From NCBI GenBank assembly GCA_016716305.1, contig JADJWP010000002.1, forward strand, positions 928,501 to 992,500: 64,000 nt of DNA, in the 5' to 3' direction. The DNA comes from Chloracidobacterium sp. (GTDB lineage: Bacteria > Acidobacteriota > Blastocatellia > Pyrinomonadales > Pyrinomonadaceae). The notes under the pieces were generated by a model. The model searched no databases and was not told the origin of the DNA. It saw nothing but the letters and a program-made list of their open reading frames with translations. This document shows positions 44,073 to 52,728 of the stretch, piece after piece; position 1 is the first letter of the stretch; every line of letters begins with the position of its first letter. Both the position numbers and the translations under genes were made by a program.

Positions 44073-44879
44073 TTAACCGAACATGGTCTCGCGGACGATC
44101 ATATAGATCCCCATCACGAGCACGAACCACCCGAACGCCTTTTTGAGCTTGTATCCGTCGACAAATTTGGTCATCCATGAGCCCAGGAATATACCGGCTA
44201 CAGATGATGCTGTGAATAGAAGCAAAAATGGCCATTCGATAGCAGTGCCGACCTGAATATCTCCGGTGAATCCGAGCAATGACTTCATTGCGATTATGAA
44301 CAGTGACGTGCCGACCGCTTTCTTCATGTCCAGGCCAGCCAATAGTACGAGTGCCGGAATGATAAGGAAACCACCGCCGGCGCCGACAAGTCCGGTCAGC
44401 GTCCCGACCCCTACGCCCTCGAGTATCACGAGTCCGAAATGATGGGTATGCTCCTCAGTCCCGATCGTTTCGAGCTCGCGTGATGTGCCGTTGCTGCGTA
44501 TCATCGAGATCGAGGTCGCAACCATAAGAACGGCAAACAAAAGCAGCAGTGCCGTCCCTTTTGAGATCAGCCATCCGCCGAAGCCAAACTCGGTTGGGAT
44601 CGCAGGCATTATCCACGCCCGCGTTGCATATACCGCGAAGATCGACGGTAATCCGAATATAAAAGCCGTCTTGAAATCGACCAGCTTTCTGAACGAGTTC
44701 TGTATTCCGCCGACCAAAGCCGTCGAGCCAACCACAAATAGCGAGTATGCGGTAGCGAGCACCGGATCGACATGCGCCATGTAAACAAGAACCGGAACGG
44801 TCAGGATGCTGCCGCCGGCGCCGATCAATCCCAACGAGATCCCTATCGCCGCGGCGAAAATGTATGCAAGGATCTCCAT
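44073..44879 (-). CDS. TauE/SafE-family membrane transporter (sulfite/organosulfur exporter type)
   Basis: 268 residues with about eight hydrophobic segments in two homologous halves. The first half has IGISLGLIGAGGSILTVPVLVYM; the second has GVGVGTLTGLVGAGGGFLIIPALVLLAGL. These GAGGG repeats mark the TauE/SafE family. In persulfide-detoxification operons such proteins export sulfite or related anions from the dioxygenase reaction, which matches the MBL-rhodanese gene upstream. The stop-to-start gap with the DUF2202 gene is 2 bp. Confidence 0.93.
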   Translation of the reverse strand: MEILAYIFAAAIGISLGLIGAGGSILTVPVLVYMAHVDPVLATAYSLFVVGSTALVGGIQNSFRKLVDFKTAFIFGLPSIFAVYATRAWIMPAIPTEFGFGGWLISKGTALLLLFAVLMVATSISMIRSNGTSRELETIGTEEHTHHFGLVILEGVGVGTLTGLVGAGGGFLIIPALVLLAGLDMKKAVGTSLFIIAMKSLLGFTGDIQVGTAIEWPFLLLFTASSVAGIFLGSWMTKFVDGYKLKKAFGWFVLVMGIYMIVRETMFG

Positions 44880-44881
44880 TG

Positions 44882-45538
44882 TCAGATGCCTCGCTGCCCG
44901 CGGCCCATGCCGTTACCTCGACCAGGACCTGTTCCCTGTCCTTTACCGCCTCCGCATCTTTCAAATGCGGGCAGGTGATTCTCCTCGGACGCCCTTTGCA
45001 GGTAGCGATATGTTTCGATAATGTCCTTGCGTTCTGTCGATCTGAAAAGCCTTGTGTAGAGGTCACGGTTCAATATCTCACCATCAATTCCCGCTTTGCA
45101 TGCATCCGCAACACTTGCGAACCTGGGAACGTTGCCCTGCCAAGGATTGTCCGGAATCGGAACGCCGTATTTCGTGAAGATCTCCTTTAGCATTTCGGCG
45201 TGACGGATCTCTGCCCGAACGATATTCGAAAACGGCCGTGGATCGCCAAGATCCTTGTTCACCTGTTGGTAGGTCGCAGTTGCCAAATATTCATCGTTGA
45301 GTGCAAGCAGTAATCCGTTGATCTCTTCTTTATTCAAATCACCTTTATATGAGGCCATATCGAAATTGCAGACCTTGCACTCGTTTTCTGCCACCGGCTT
45401 ATCGGCATCCACGGCCGGAGGCGTTGCGTTGTTCACAGGCCGGTTTTCCGCAGCTGAGGCATTGTTCCCAAGCCGATCGGCACAACTCCCCATAAACATC
45501 GACGAAATTGCGATCGTTAAAACCACTATGTATCTCAT
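44882..45538 (-). CDS. DUF2202 ferritin-like lipoprotein
   Basis: 218 residues. Lipobox MGSCAD. After an Asn/Ala linker and CKVCNF comes a ferritin-like four-helix domain: LALNDEYLATATYQQVNK, IVRAEIRHAEMLKEIFTKYG, a third helix DGEILNRDLYTRLF and ASEENHLPAFERC. Glu and His residues of the helices form a probable di-iron site. The C-terminus is a Gly/Arg tail. The family is common in sulfur or metal redox loci; the exact reaction is unknown. Between the MBL-rhodanese and TauE genes, in the same operon. Confidence 0.88.
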   Translation of the reverse strand: MRYIVVLTIAISSMFMGSCADRLGNNASAAENRPVNNATPPAVDADKPVAENECKVCNFDMASYKGDLNKEEINGLLLALNDEYLATATYQQVNKDLGDPRPFSNIVRAEIRHAEMLKEIFTKYGVPIPDNPWQGNVPRFASVADACKAGIDGEILNRDLYTRLFRSTERKDIIETYRYLQRASEENHLPAFERCGGGKGQGTGPGRGNGMGRGQRGI

Positions 45539-45589
45539 TCCTTTGCTCCTAAAAGATCGGCCCGAGTCACCCCGGGCCGTTCCAAATGT

Positions 45590-46978
45590 CTATTTTTGGC
45601 TGCTCGCACATGCTGTTGCCAGCACATCGGTCTTAAGCCCAGAATCCATCCACGCGTTTGTTCCGCCGGTGACGTTATAAACCTCCATGAAGCCGGCGTT
45701 CTCAAGAATGCTCGTCCCAAGGCTTGAGCGGTAACCACTCTGGCATATAACGTAGGTCGGGATCTCGGGATCAAGCTGATCGATCTCACGCGAAAGCCGA
45801 TCCAACGGAATGTTGATCGCATTCGCGGCATGTCCGTTCGCATACTCGGCCGGACGCCGTACATCAACGAACTGTACCGTATTCTCAGATTCGATGATCT
45901 TTGCGACCTCGATCGCAGCGACCTGCGGCACGGATTTCTTTTCGCCTTCGAAGTCTGTCAGAAGAATGAAGCCCTTTACGGTCTCGATACCGACCCGAGC
46001 AAGCCGCATGAACGCTTCATCTACCTGCGCCTGAGTGTCTGCGGCGATCGCGACCGGCGTCCCGATCGGGATCAATGTCCCGGCCCACGACGCGAACTGG
46101 CCGGCCAACCAAATGTTGATCGAATTCGGTATATGCCCAGCCCCAAATTCGGTATTCTGCCGAACGTCGACAACGACCCCATCGAAATTCAGGATCTCTC
46201 CCGTTGTCATCGCGGCAGGCTGCTCAAGATCCGAAAGTGATACCGAACCCTTAAGGTTCTGGGAAGCGCTGACCGGGAAATATGCGGGAACCTCTGGTTG
46301 ATCAGATGCGACAACCTTAATGAACTCGTCTTTGCTCATCGGCTTGAGAGCGTAGTTAAACTTCCGCTGTTCGCCAAGCGTTGACCAAGTCTCTTTTGAA
46401 AGCGATTTGCCACATAGCGACCCGGCACCGTGAGCGGGATAAACCTCTGTCTCATCCGGCAGCGGAAGGATCTTTTCGTAGAGCGAATCGTAAAGCATGC
46501 CGCCCATTTGCTCCGCGGTGAATCCCTTCGATCCTACGAGGTCAGGCCGGCCGACATCGCCGATGAAAAGCGTGTCACCAGTGAACATTTTGAGCGGTTC
46601 GTCGGGAACTTCGGTGTTCTTCGCCACGATCGTGATCCCCTCCGGTGTATGGCCCGGTGTTTCCAAAAACGTTAGCTCGATCGCGCCAACAGTTAGCCTA
46701 TCTCCGTCTTTGACCTTTAATGTCTCAAACCGAGTATTCGCCCTTTGACCATATATGATCTGTGCCCCGGTCTTTGACGCGAGCTCAAGATGGCCGCTAA
46801 CGAAATCGGCGTGCGAGTGGGTCTCGATCACATATTTGATCTTTTGGCCGTTTGCATTGGCCTCGTCGATGTATTGCTGCACGTCGCGCTGGGGGTCGAT
46901 TATCGCAGCCTCGTCGCCCGAACCAATGTAATACGACGCATGAGCAAGACATCCTAAATAGAACTGTTTGAATTTCAT
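45590..46978 (-). CDS. MBL-fold hydrolase (persulfide-dioxygenase-like) with two rhodanese domains
   Basis: 462 residues. The N-terminal MBL domain (about 1-245) has ETHSHADFVSGHLELAS (HxHxD...H), GHTPEGITI and GDTLFIGDVGRPDLVG, typical of ETHE1/Blh-like persulfide dioxygenases that oxidise glutathione persulfide to sulfite. The first rhodanese domain (about 265-350) lacks the catalytic Cys (AIAADTQAQVDEA). The second (about 365-455) retains it in VICQSGYRSS. Such three-domain proteins join sulfur transfer and persulfide oxidation. It belongs to the ArsR-controlled operon. Confidence 0.93.
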   Translation of the reverse strand: MKFKQFYLGCLAHASYYIGSGDEAAIIDPQRDVQQYIDEANANGQKIKYVIETHSHADFVSGHLELASKTGAQIIYGQRANTRFETLKVKDGDRLTVGAIELTFLETPGHTPEGITIVAKNTEVPDEPLKMFTGDTLFIGDVGRPDLVGSKGFTAEQMGGMLYDSLYEKILPLPDETEVYPAHGAGSLCGKSLSKETWSTLGEQRKFNYALKPMSKDEFIKVVASDQPEVPAYFPVSASQNLKGSVSLSDLEQPAAMTTGEILNFDGVVVDVRQNTEFGAGHIPNSINIWLAGQFASWAGTLIPIGTPVAIAADTQAQVDEAFMRLARVGIETVKGFILLTDFEGEKKSVPQVAAIEVAKIIESENTVQFVDVRRPAEYANGHAANAINIPLDRLSREIDQLDPEIPTYVICQSGYRSSLGTSILENAGFMEVYNVTGGTNAWMDSGLKTDVLATACASSQK

Positions 46979-47011
46979 TTTCGTCTCCCTTTTTCCTAAA
47001 ACGACGTACGG

Positions 47012-47533
47012 TTAGACCGCGGTTCTTTTATTCCACGGCATCTTTGCAATAAGCAGTCCCATTCCGCACCAATCGATCACAGCAGTGAATGCAAGTCCGA
47101 AACCGACGAATCCCGCAAGCGCAATAAAGTACGGATGGACCAGCAGGCTCATAGCGACACCAACGAAAACCAAAAGACCCGCAGTGAACCTGACCTGACG
47201 CTCGATCGACCATGGTGCGTGTTCATCCCGCTCAACCGGGAGTTCTTCTTTCTTCCAGGCCTCGATGCCGCCGATAACGTTCACGACATTTGTAAAGCCG
47301 AGAGCCTTCAGTTTTTGCTGCGCTTCGGTCGACCTGCGGCCTGTTCGGCACATTACGTAGATCGGCTTGGTATGATCGATCTCTTTATGTCTTTCCTCTA
47401 GTTCGCCCAATGGGATCGAGCTGGCGCCCGAAACGCGTCCACCGGCAAACTCCATCTGTTCACGGACGTCAACGAGGTGTATCTCGCCGTTGTCCAGTTG
47501 TTCCTGCAATCCTAAAACTGTGCATTCACTCAT
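47012..47533 (-). CDS. Rhodanese fused to a two-helix DUF2892 membrane domain
   Basis: 173 residues from the ATG at 47533 (GGAG upstream); a longer frame to 47617 overlaps the regulator. Rhodanese domain about 1-100 with active-site VMCRTGRRS. The C-terminal 70 residues form two hydrophobic helices (VRFTAGLLVFVGVAMSLLV; IALAGFVGFGLAFTAVI) and WCGMGLLIAKMPWNK, typical of DUF2892. It should act as a sulfurtransferase at the membrane. It lies 14 bp downstream of the ArsR gene. Confidence 0.92.
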   Translation of the reverse strand: MSECTVLGLQEQLDNGEIHLVDVREQMEFAGGRVSGASSIPLGELEERHKEIDHTKPIYVMCRTGRRSTEAQQKLKALGFTNVVNVIGGIEAWKKEELPVERDEHAPWSIERQVRFTAGLLVFVGVAMSLLVHPYFIALAGFVGFGLAFTAVIDWCGMGLLIAKMPWNKRTAV

Positions 47534-47547
47534 AGTCGTTCTTTCTC

Positions 47548-47877
47548 CTAAACTGTTGCAAAGAGCTCTGCCTTCGCTTTTAGCCTCTCTCCAAGGGAAT
47601 CGCATACAAGATCGCAAAGCTTAAAAATATGGTCATCGATTATCGAGTAATAGACCGTATTCCCTCTTTGGTCCCGGCGCAGTATCCCCGAATCTGTCAG
47701 CAGCTTCAGATGTTTGCTAACGTTCGGCTGACTCGCCTGACACGCCAGCGTCAATTCGGTTACGCTCATCTCTCCTTCTCGAAGAAGATTCAGCAGCCGC
47801 AGCCTGTTCGGTTCTGACAGCACGCGAAACCGCTCGGCGACCAATTCCATTGCTTGTAATGACATTCCCTTACCCAT
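47548..47877 (-). CDS. ArsR-family repressor, probable persulfide/redox sensor (BigR/SqrR-like)
   Basis: 109 residues, winged helix with VTELTLACQASQPNVSKHLKLLTDSGIL. Cys46 in the recognition region and Cys88/Cys92 near the C-terminus match the spacing of the Cys pair in BigR/SqrR, which sense persulfides by disulfide or polysulfide formation. The metal-site CxC of classical ArsR is absent. It heads an operon for rhodanese, MBL-rhodanese, DUF2202 and TauE/SafE proteins, comparable to known bigR operons. The promoter and a perfect operator lie directly upstream. Confidence 0.9.
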   Translation of the reverse strand: MGKGMSLQAMELVAERFRVLSEPNRLRLLNLLREGEMSVTELTLACQASQPNVSKHLKLLTDSGILRRDQRGNTVYYSIIDDHIFKLCDLVCDSLGERLKAKAELFATV

Positions 47878-47881
47878 GTGA

Positions 47882-47913
47882 ATAACTATATGCCGATATA
47901 GTTATATTGTCAA
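47882..47913 (-). promoter_or_regulatory. Promoter and palindromic operator of the ArsR sulfur operon
   Basis: On the minus strand: TTGACA (47913-47908), 17 bp, TATAGT (47890-47885). A perfect 10-bp inverted repeat ATAACTATAT-GCCG-ATATAGTTAT (47882-47905) covers the spacer and -10. The -10 ends only 7 bp from the regulator's ATG, so the message may be leaderless. Confidence 0.85.
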
Positions 47914-47915
47914 GC

Positions 47916-47954
47916 CAAAAATGGACGCCTTACTGATTTTTCATCGATAAGGCG
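47916..47954 (-). terminator. Terminator of trxA, immediately before the ArsR promoter
   Basis: Stem CGCCTTA..GAT / ATC..TAAGGCG (12 positions, two mismatched) with GAAAA loop, then TCCATTTTTGG on the minus strand. Confidence 0.65.
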
Positions 47955-47964
47955 CCGCCGTTCG

Positions 47965-48291
47965 TTAAACGTATTTTCCTACAACCTTGGCGATCGCGTC
48001 CTTGGAGACCGCACCTACAATGCGTTCCTGTTCTTCTCCGCCCTTAAAAAGAATCAGTGTCGGAATGCCCCGAATGCCGTAACGATTAGGTACATTCTGA
48101 TTCTCATCGACATTCATTTTGTAGAATCCGGCCTTGCCGTCGAACTCTTCGGCAACAGCCTCTACAGACGGCGCGATCATTCGGCATGGACCACACCATT
48201 CCGCCCAAAAATCGACCAGAACCGGTTTGTCCGAACCCAAAACATCGGTCTCAAATTCATTATCCGTCACATTCTTTGCAAAGTTTCCCAT
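47965..48291 (-). CDS. trxA: Thioredoxin
   Basis: 108 residues. Canonical thioredoxin: VLVDFWAEWCGPCRMIAPSVEAVAEE with the redox CGPC, YGIRGIPTLILFKGGEE with the cis-Pro. It reduces protein disulfides with thioredoxin reductase. GGAG precedes the ATG. A promoter about 100 bp upstream overlaps the same operator found at the Rrf2 gene, so expression is probably repressed by Rrf2 until thiol or electrophile stress. Confidence 0.97.
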   Translation of the reverse strand: MGNFAKNVTDNEFETDVLGSDKPVLVDFWAEWCGPCRMIAPSVEAVAEEFDGKAGFYKMNVDENQNVPNRYGIRGIPTLILFKGGEEQERIVGAVSKDAIAKVVGKYV

Positions 48292-48397
48292 TTCGATCTC
48301 CTATATATTGCGTTGATTATAACTTACACCGTTTGATCGCTCAAACCGCAACGCATATTCCCGTTTGTTCAGGTCGATATCTCGAACCTTGGCTTTA

Positions 48398-48426
48398 ACT
48401 GTAACAAATCGTGTTACAAATGTCAA
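48398..48426 (-). promoter_or_regulatory. trxA promoter with Rrf2-type operator TGTAAC-N7-GTTACA
   Basis: Minus strand: TTGACA (48426-48421), 17 bp, TACAGT (48403-48398). The operator TGTAAC-AAATCGT-GTTACA (48400-48418) lies across the spacer and -10. The same half-sites and spacing occur in front of the Rrf2 gene at 52729-52747. Confidence 0.75.
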
Positions 48427-48462
48427 CTATCCTTTGAGCAATTGAAACGGCGCCTTTTCAGG

Positions 48463-48888
48463 CTAAACGAGATTCGCCTTCAGCGTAATGCTGGTGGCTG
48501 CCAATGCCTTGCTTATCGGGCAGGCGAGCTTGACCTCTTCAGCCACGGCCGCGAATTTCTCACTATCGATTCCCGCAACTTCGGCTGTGGTCTCAAGTTC
48601 GATACGGTTGATCTTGAACCCGCTTTCGTCCTTGCCCAGAAAGACATTTGCCGCGACCTTTACGTTTTTCGCCGGAGTTCCGGCACGCTCGAGTGTTACA
48701 TTCAGGGCCATCGCATAACAGCTTGCGAGCGACGCTCCGAGCAACTCTTCCGGGTTGGTGCCCGGCGTTTCGCCGAAACGTGTGTCAAACGAATAGGTTC
48801 CGCTAAAAGTGCCGCTGCCGAGCGCAAATTTGCCTTCGCCTTCCTTCAATGTTCCGTTCCATTCTGCGGTCGCTTTTCGTTCTGCCAT
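48463..48888 (-). CDS. OsmC-family peroxiredoxin-like protein
   Basis: 141 residues. OsmC proteins reduce organic hydroperoxides with two Cys. Here they are Cys in LLGASLASCYAMAL and in VKLACPISKAL; Arg (FDTRFGE) and Glu (TNPEELLGAS) complete the active site. Likely thiol donor is thioredoxin or a lipoyl system. It lies between trxA and the old-yellow-enzyme gene on the same strand, with the trxA promoter downstream of it. Confidence 0.93.
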   Translation of the reverse strand: MAERKATAEWNGTLKEGEGKFALGSGTFSGTYSFDTRFGETPGTNPEELLGASLASCYAMALNVTLERAGTPAKNVKVAANVFLGKDESGFKINRIELETTAEVAGIDSEKFAAVAEEVKLACPISKALAATSITLKANLV

Positions 48889-48937
48889 GTTAGGTCATTC
48901 TCCTTGTTTGAGTCAGTTTAGCATCCGGCCCGACTGC

Positions 48938-50008
48938 TTACGCCGAGGCCGCCTGGGCGAGAGTCGGATAATCTGTGTACCCCTTTTCGCCAGGTGTGTA
49001 AAATGTCGATTCATCCCACTCGTTGAGTTCAGCCCTGAGGCGAAATCGTTCGGGCAGGTCAGGATTTGCCAAAAACGATTTCCCGTAAACTATCGCATCA
49101 GCCCCGTTTGCCGCGATCATATTTTCTCCTCGTTCCCGATCGAAACCGACGCCGGCCATATAGACACCTTTGTACCGCGGCCTGAGAACAGGATGCCAAT
49201 CCCTGTTCTGGTCGAACGTTCCGATGTGGAGATAGGCGAGGCCCCGGTCATTCAATTCGTCAACCACATAATCGTACAATTCCTCGGCATCATCTTCTTT
49301 TATGTCGTTGAATTCCCCGCCCGGCGAAAGCCGCAATGCGGATCTCTCTTTTCCGATCTCCGCGATCATTGCGTCGATAACCTCAAATAAGAACCGCGCC
49401 CTGTTCTGGATCGAACCACCGTATTCGTCGGTTCGCTGGTTTACATTTGTAGACAGAAACTGCTGCACCAGATAGCCGTTTGCGCCATGGAGTTCGACGC
49501 CGTCAAAACCAGCGCTGATAGCGTTTCTGGCGGCCGTCGCAAAATCGCGCACAATTTCCTTGATCTCGCCGACTGATAGTTCTTTCGGTACGACAAATTC
49601 CTTCATCCCGTCATCGGTATAGTTCGATCCGGCAGCCTTTACGGCAGACGGCGCCACCGGCAATTGACCGTTGGGCAAAAAATCGGGAAGCGCTATCCGA
49701 CCTGTATGAAATATCTGCATGAAGATCTTTCCGCCTTTCGCATGTACACCTTCGGTGACCTTTCGCCATGCTTCGATCTGTTCGTTCGAAAATATTCCCG
49801 GCGTTCGGACATATCCCTTGGCCATCTGCGAAATGTTGGTCGCTTCGGCTATAAGGAGCCCCGCAGATGATCGCTGAACGTAATAATCGACGGCGTAGTC
49901 AGGCTGGACGCCATTGTCATTTGCACGACTCCGTGTCATCGGGGCATAAATGATCCGATTTGCCAGCTCCAAATCACCGACCTTCAATTTATCAAAAAGT
50001 GTTGTCAT
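48938..50008 (-). CDS. Old-yellow-enzyme-family alkene reductase (NemA-like)
   Basis: 356 residues. FMN-dependent reductase of activated C=C bonds, quinones and other electrophiles. Typical: LFDKLKVGDLELANRIIYAPMTRSRA, SAGLLIAEATNISQ, the catalytic region FDGVELHGANGYLVQQFLSTNVNQRTDEYGGS, and FLANPDLPERFR. It agrees with an electrophile-stress function next to OsmC, a quinone-oxidoreductase-like protein and an Rrf2 regulator. Confidence 0.94.
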   Translation of the reverse strand: MTTLFDKLKVGDLELANRIIYAPMTRSRANDNGVQPDYAVDYYVQRSSAGLLIAEATNISQMAKGYVRTPGIFSNEQIEAWRKVTEGVHAKGGKIFMQIFHTGRIALPDFLPNGQLPVAPSAVKAAGSNYTDDGMKEFVVPKELSVGEIKEIVRDFATAARNAISAGFDGVELHGANGYLVQQFLSTNVNQRTDEYGGSIQNRARFLFEVIDAMIAEIGKERSALRLSPGGEFNDIKEDDAEELYDYVVDELNDRGLAYLHIGTFDQNRDWHPVLRPRYKGVYMAGVGFDRERGENMIAANGADAIVYGKSFLANPDLPERFRLRAELNEWDESTFYTPGEKGYTDYPTLAQAASA

Positions 50009-50114
50009 TCCTTTTCTCCCTTTGTTCGCTTTAATTTGTTCCGGCTTCGACTTGTAGGTCGAGTTACCGTTCAGTATTTCCAGTGTGCGCGTGAAGCCAC
50101 ACGTACTGCATTGT

Positions 50115-51128
50115 CTAGTTTAGTTCCACGACGATCTTGCCGAAATGTGATCCCGTTTCCATGTAGCGAAGCGCGTCCTGAACGTCCTGGAATCCGAATT
50201 TCCGGTCGATGACGGGACGCATTTCGCTGACCGTTAACGCCCGGTTCATGGCTTCGAACATCGCCCGAGACCCGACATAGATCCCCTCAATCCGCACCGC
50301 TTTCATGAAAACCGAAGTGGGGTTGAACGACGCCGCACCAGACAAGGCTCCGATCATCGCGATTTGACCACCGAAACGTGTCGCATTTATCGACCTTGGT
50401 AGCGTGCCTGCTCCGCCGACCTCGATCACATGGTCGACCCCCTTGCCGTTCGTAAGATCGAGCACCGCCTTGTCCCATTCGGGTGTATCGATGTAGTTGA
50501 TCGTATCGTCGGCCCCGAGTTGTTGAAGCCTCTCGATCTTTCCGTGGCTGCTCGAGGTCGCGATCACTCGTGCCCCGGCCATTTTCGCGAATTGAAGAGC
50601 AAATATGGAAACCCCGCCAGTACCTAGAGTCAACACAGTGTCGCCCGGCATCACCCGTCCTGACTCAACAACAGCGTGCCATGCAGTCAACGCAGCACAC
50701 GGTAGTGTTGCGGCCTCTTCAAACGAAAGATGATCAGGGACACGAACAAGTCCTTTTTCATCAAATGCGGCATATTCCCGTAGTACTCCGTCCCACTGCG
50801 AACCCGCTCCGATCGACGTTCGGCGAATCGCATCTGATGGGTCACCGTCGTACCAATGTTGGGCAAAGATCGGCATTACACGGTCGCCGACTTTCCATTT
50901 TGTAACCCCGGCTCCTATCGATTCAACCACCCCGGACCCGTCCGAAAAGGGAACCGCCGGCAGCTTCATTCGAGGATTATAAGTGCCGTTCACCACCATC
51001 AGATCACGATAGTTTATCGACGCCGCTCGGATCCGAACCAAGACCTCACCGATTTTGGGTTCGGGAACGGGCCGTTCTTCGATCGTAAGACGATCGATAC
51101 CGAATTCGTTGATGACTGAGGTTTTCAC
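50115..51128 (-). CDS. Zinc-independent MDR-family alcohol/quinone oxidoreductase
   Basis: 337 residues from the GTG at 51128 (VKTSVINEFGIDRLTIEERP, the standard start of this family; the longer frame to 51212 has a membrane-like, atypical start). MDR fold: N-terminal GroES-like domain (VLVRIRAASINYRDLMVVNGTY), Rossmann domain (TVLTLGTGGVSIFALQFAKMAGARVIATSSS) binding NAD(P)H. No structural zinc Cys cluster is visible, so it is nearer quinone oxidoreductases. It follows the OYE gene's direction and likely detoxifies quinones or enones. Confidence 0.9.
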   Translation of the reverse strand: MKTSVINEFGIDRLTIEERPVPEPKIGEVLVRIRAASINYRDLMVVNGTYNPRMKLPAVPFSDGSGVVESIGAGVTKWKVGDRVMPIFAQHWYDGDPSDAIRRTSIGAGSQWDGVLREYAAFDEKGLVRVPDHLSFEEAATLPCAALTAWHAVVESGRVMPGDTVLTLGTGGVSIFALQFAKMAGARVIATSSSHGKIERLQQLGADDTINYIDTPEWDKAVLDLTNGKGVDHVIEVGGAGTLPRSINATRFGGQIAMIGALSGAASFNPTSVFMKAVRIEGIYVGSRAMFEAMNRALTVSEMRPVIDRKFGFQDVQDALRYMETGSHFGKIVVELN

Positions 51129-51246
51129 AATGTTTGATCCGTCGTGACAGCCGCGTACCCAGGATGCCGCGACATCGGCTTTCCGAAACCAGAAGACAGT
51201 GAACGGTCCCAAGGCAAAAGCAAGCGCCGCGGCACAACGTAAATTT

Positions 51247-51918
51247 CTATTTCTTTCGGGCTGACTTCAGATCGAGTTTGATCACGACCTCGTCGCGGAT
51301 CAGATCATCTGCCTTCCCGGCATACACGATCCCAAAGTCCTTACGGTTAATTGCGAACTCGGTCTTAACGGCAACGGCCTCGTCGTTGATCGATATGGAC
51401 GCAGGAAATGTCACCGACTTTTTAACACCGCGCATCTCGAGGTCGCCAGTGATCATATACGAACCGGCACCTTTCGCAGCGTCAGGAACTATCTTCGTTG
51501 AAACGAATGTCGATTTGGGGTATTTTGCCACTTCGAAGAAATCACCGGTCTTTAAGTGGTCTGTGAGACCGTCCGCATCTGAGTACACAGAAGCCATCTC
51601 AATATCCACGGAAACCGTGCTTTCCTCGGCTTTCGAATTCACGAGGTCGATTATACCCGTGAACTGTTTAAAGCCGCCATCGTGCTTGCCCGTGACCTTC
51701 GATCCTGTAAACTCGATCTTCGAGTTCCCTGGCGTAAGTTGTACGGCTTCACCCTTCGTGGCCATCGAGGGCGTGTTAGCCGGCGTCGCACCGGAATTAG
51801 CCGGCGATGAATTGGTCGACGGAGCGGAAGTTGTCGCCTTTGGCTTGTTTGCCGCCGGGTCCTCACACGCAGTAGCGAAAACTACGGCCGCAACAATCGT
51901 GAGTGTCAAAAGTTTCAT
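51247..51918 (-). CDS. YceI-family lipoprotein
   Basis: 223 residues. Lipobox ATACED after signal peptide LLTLTIVAAVVFA. A Thr/Ser/Pro-rich linker (25-60) leads to the YceI lipocalin-like barrel: NSKIEFTGSKVTGKHDGGFKQFTG, TGDFFEVAKYPKSTFVSTKI, ITGDLEMRGVKKSVTFPA, NRKDFGIVYAGKADDLIRDEVVIKLDL. YceI barrels bind isoprenoid lipids such as ubiquinone precursors. GGAG precedes the ATG. Confidence 0.93.
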   Translation of the reverse strand: MKLLTLTIVAAVVFATACEDPAANKPKATTSAPSTNSSPANSGATPANTPSMATKGEAVQLTPGNSKIEFTGSKVTGKHDGGFKQFTGIIDLVNSKAEESTVSVDIEMASVYSDADGLTDHLKTGDFFEVAKYPKSTFVSTKIVPDAAKGAGSYMITGDLEMRGVKKSVTFPASISINDEAVAVKTEFAINRKDFGIVYAGKADDLIRDEVVIKLDLKSARKK

Positions 51919-52299
51919 CTGTTCAAGTCTCCTCTAAGATAGATTCATTGTAAATGGAACGCCGTTTTTGTCATCCGCGAAATATCACAGTCGTATTCTT
52001 CAACCTGTACGCTTGCTCTCACTTCGCATTGGTCCAAATTCTAATAATTCGGATCGGTTACTGAACAAATCGATTCAGCAAAAGGCTCGCCCGAAGAATG
52101 TAGGGATAAAGACGCATAAGCTCGGACATCGCACCGAGCACAATGCCTGGTGGATGGAATTCGAATGTGACGCATTGAGTAAAGTTCACTGTCATACTTT
52201 CCCTTGATAAGACCTTCCCCGGCTCGATAGAATTTCCCTTGATCGCAAAGGCTGTAATAATTTTGTAACAATGCTGGCTACAAATAGTCTCAAAAAAAA
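51919..52299. other. Intergenic region upstream of yceI with a near-copy of the Rrf2 operator
   Basis: No gene supported. At 52264-52282 TGTAAC-AATGCTG-GCTACA differs from the shared operator by one base. A weak -35 TTGAGA lies at 52293-52288 on the minus strand. This could be a yceI promoter with a long leader of over 300 nt. Confidence 0.4.
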
Positions 52300-52725
52300 T
52301 CACGTCTCGACGTGTTCGACCATCTCCATGACATTCTGAAGCGTAAATCGTGAGAGTTTCTCTGCAATACTCTTATCGATCTCTTTTTGGAGATTACAGA
52401 GCACTGCCTCGATGTTCCTGCCGATCGGGCAATCCTGGTTCGGCGCTTTTGCGTGAAGAGCAAAAACCTCCCCACACGCCACTGCCTTATAAACTTCGGA
52501 GAGATTGATCTCATCAGGACATTTCGACAACCGTGTCCCTCCGGATGCACCGGTTTGAGAAACTACGAGATTCGCATGGCTTAACTGGCCAATCAGCCGT
52601 CTGATCACGACCGCATTCGTATTCACGCTTGCGGCGATGCAATCCGACTTGACATTCTCGTCGCGTTTCTTGGCGAGCATCGTCAAAATATGTACTGCCA
52701 TGGAAAATTGACTGTTTGCCGCCAT
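52300..52725 (-). CDS. Rrf2-family transcriptional regulator
   Basis: 141 residues from the ATG at 52725. Winged helix with QFSMAVHILTMLA and VNTNAVVIRRLIGQLSHANLV, dimer helix with YKAVACGEVF, then QDCPIGRNIEAVLCNL. Three Cys (VAC, DCP, LCN) could bind Fe-S or act as thiol sensors, but the spacing is not that of IscR. The first promoter-proximal operator is its own; trxA carries a second. It ends the stress-island group. Confidence 0.9.
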   Translation of the reverse strand: MAANSQFSMAVHILTMLAKKRDENVKSDCIAASVNTNAVVIRRLIGQLSHANLVVSQTGASGGTRLSKCPDEINLSEVYKAVACGEVFALHAKAPNQDCPIGRNIEAVLCNLQKEIDKSIAEKLSRFTLQNVMEMVEHVET

Positions 52726-52728
52726 ATC

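Noticed and set aside
52041..52303. Small minus-strand ORFs between rrf2 and yceI
   Set aside because: No ribosome site or conserved motif; the region fits better as promoter and leader sequence.
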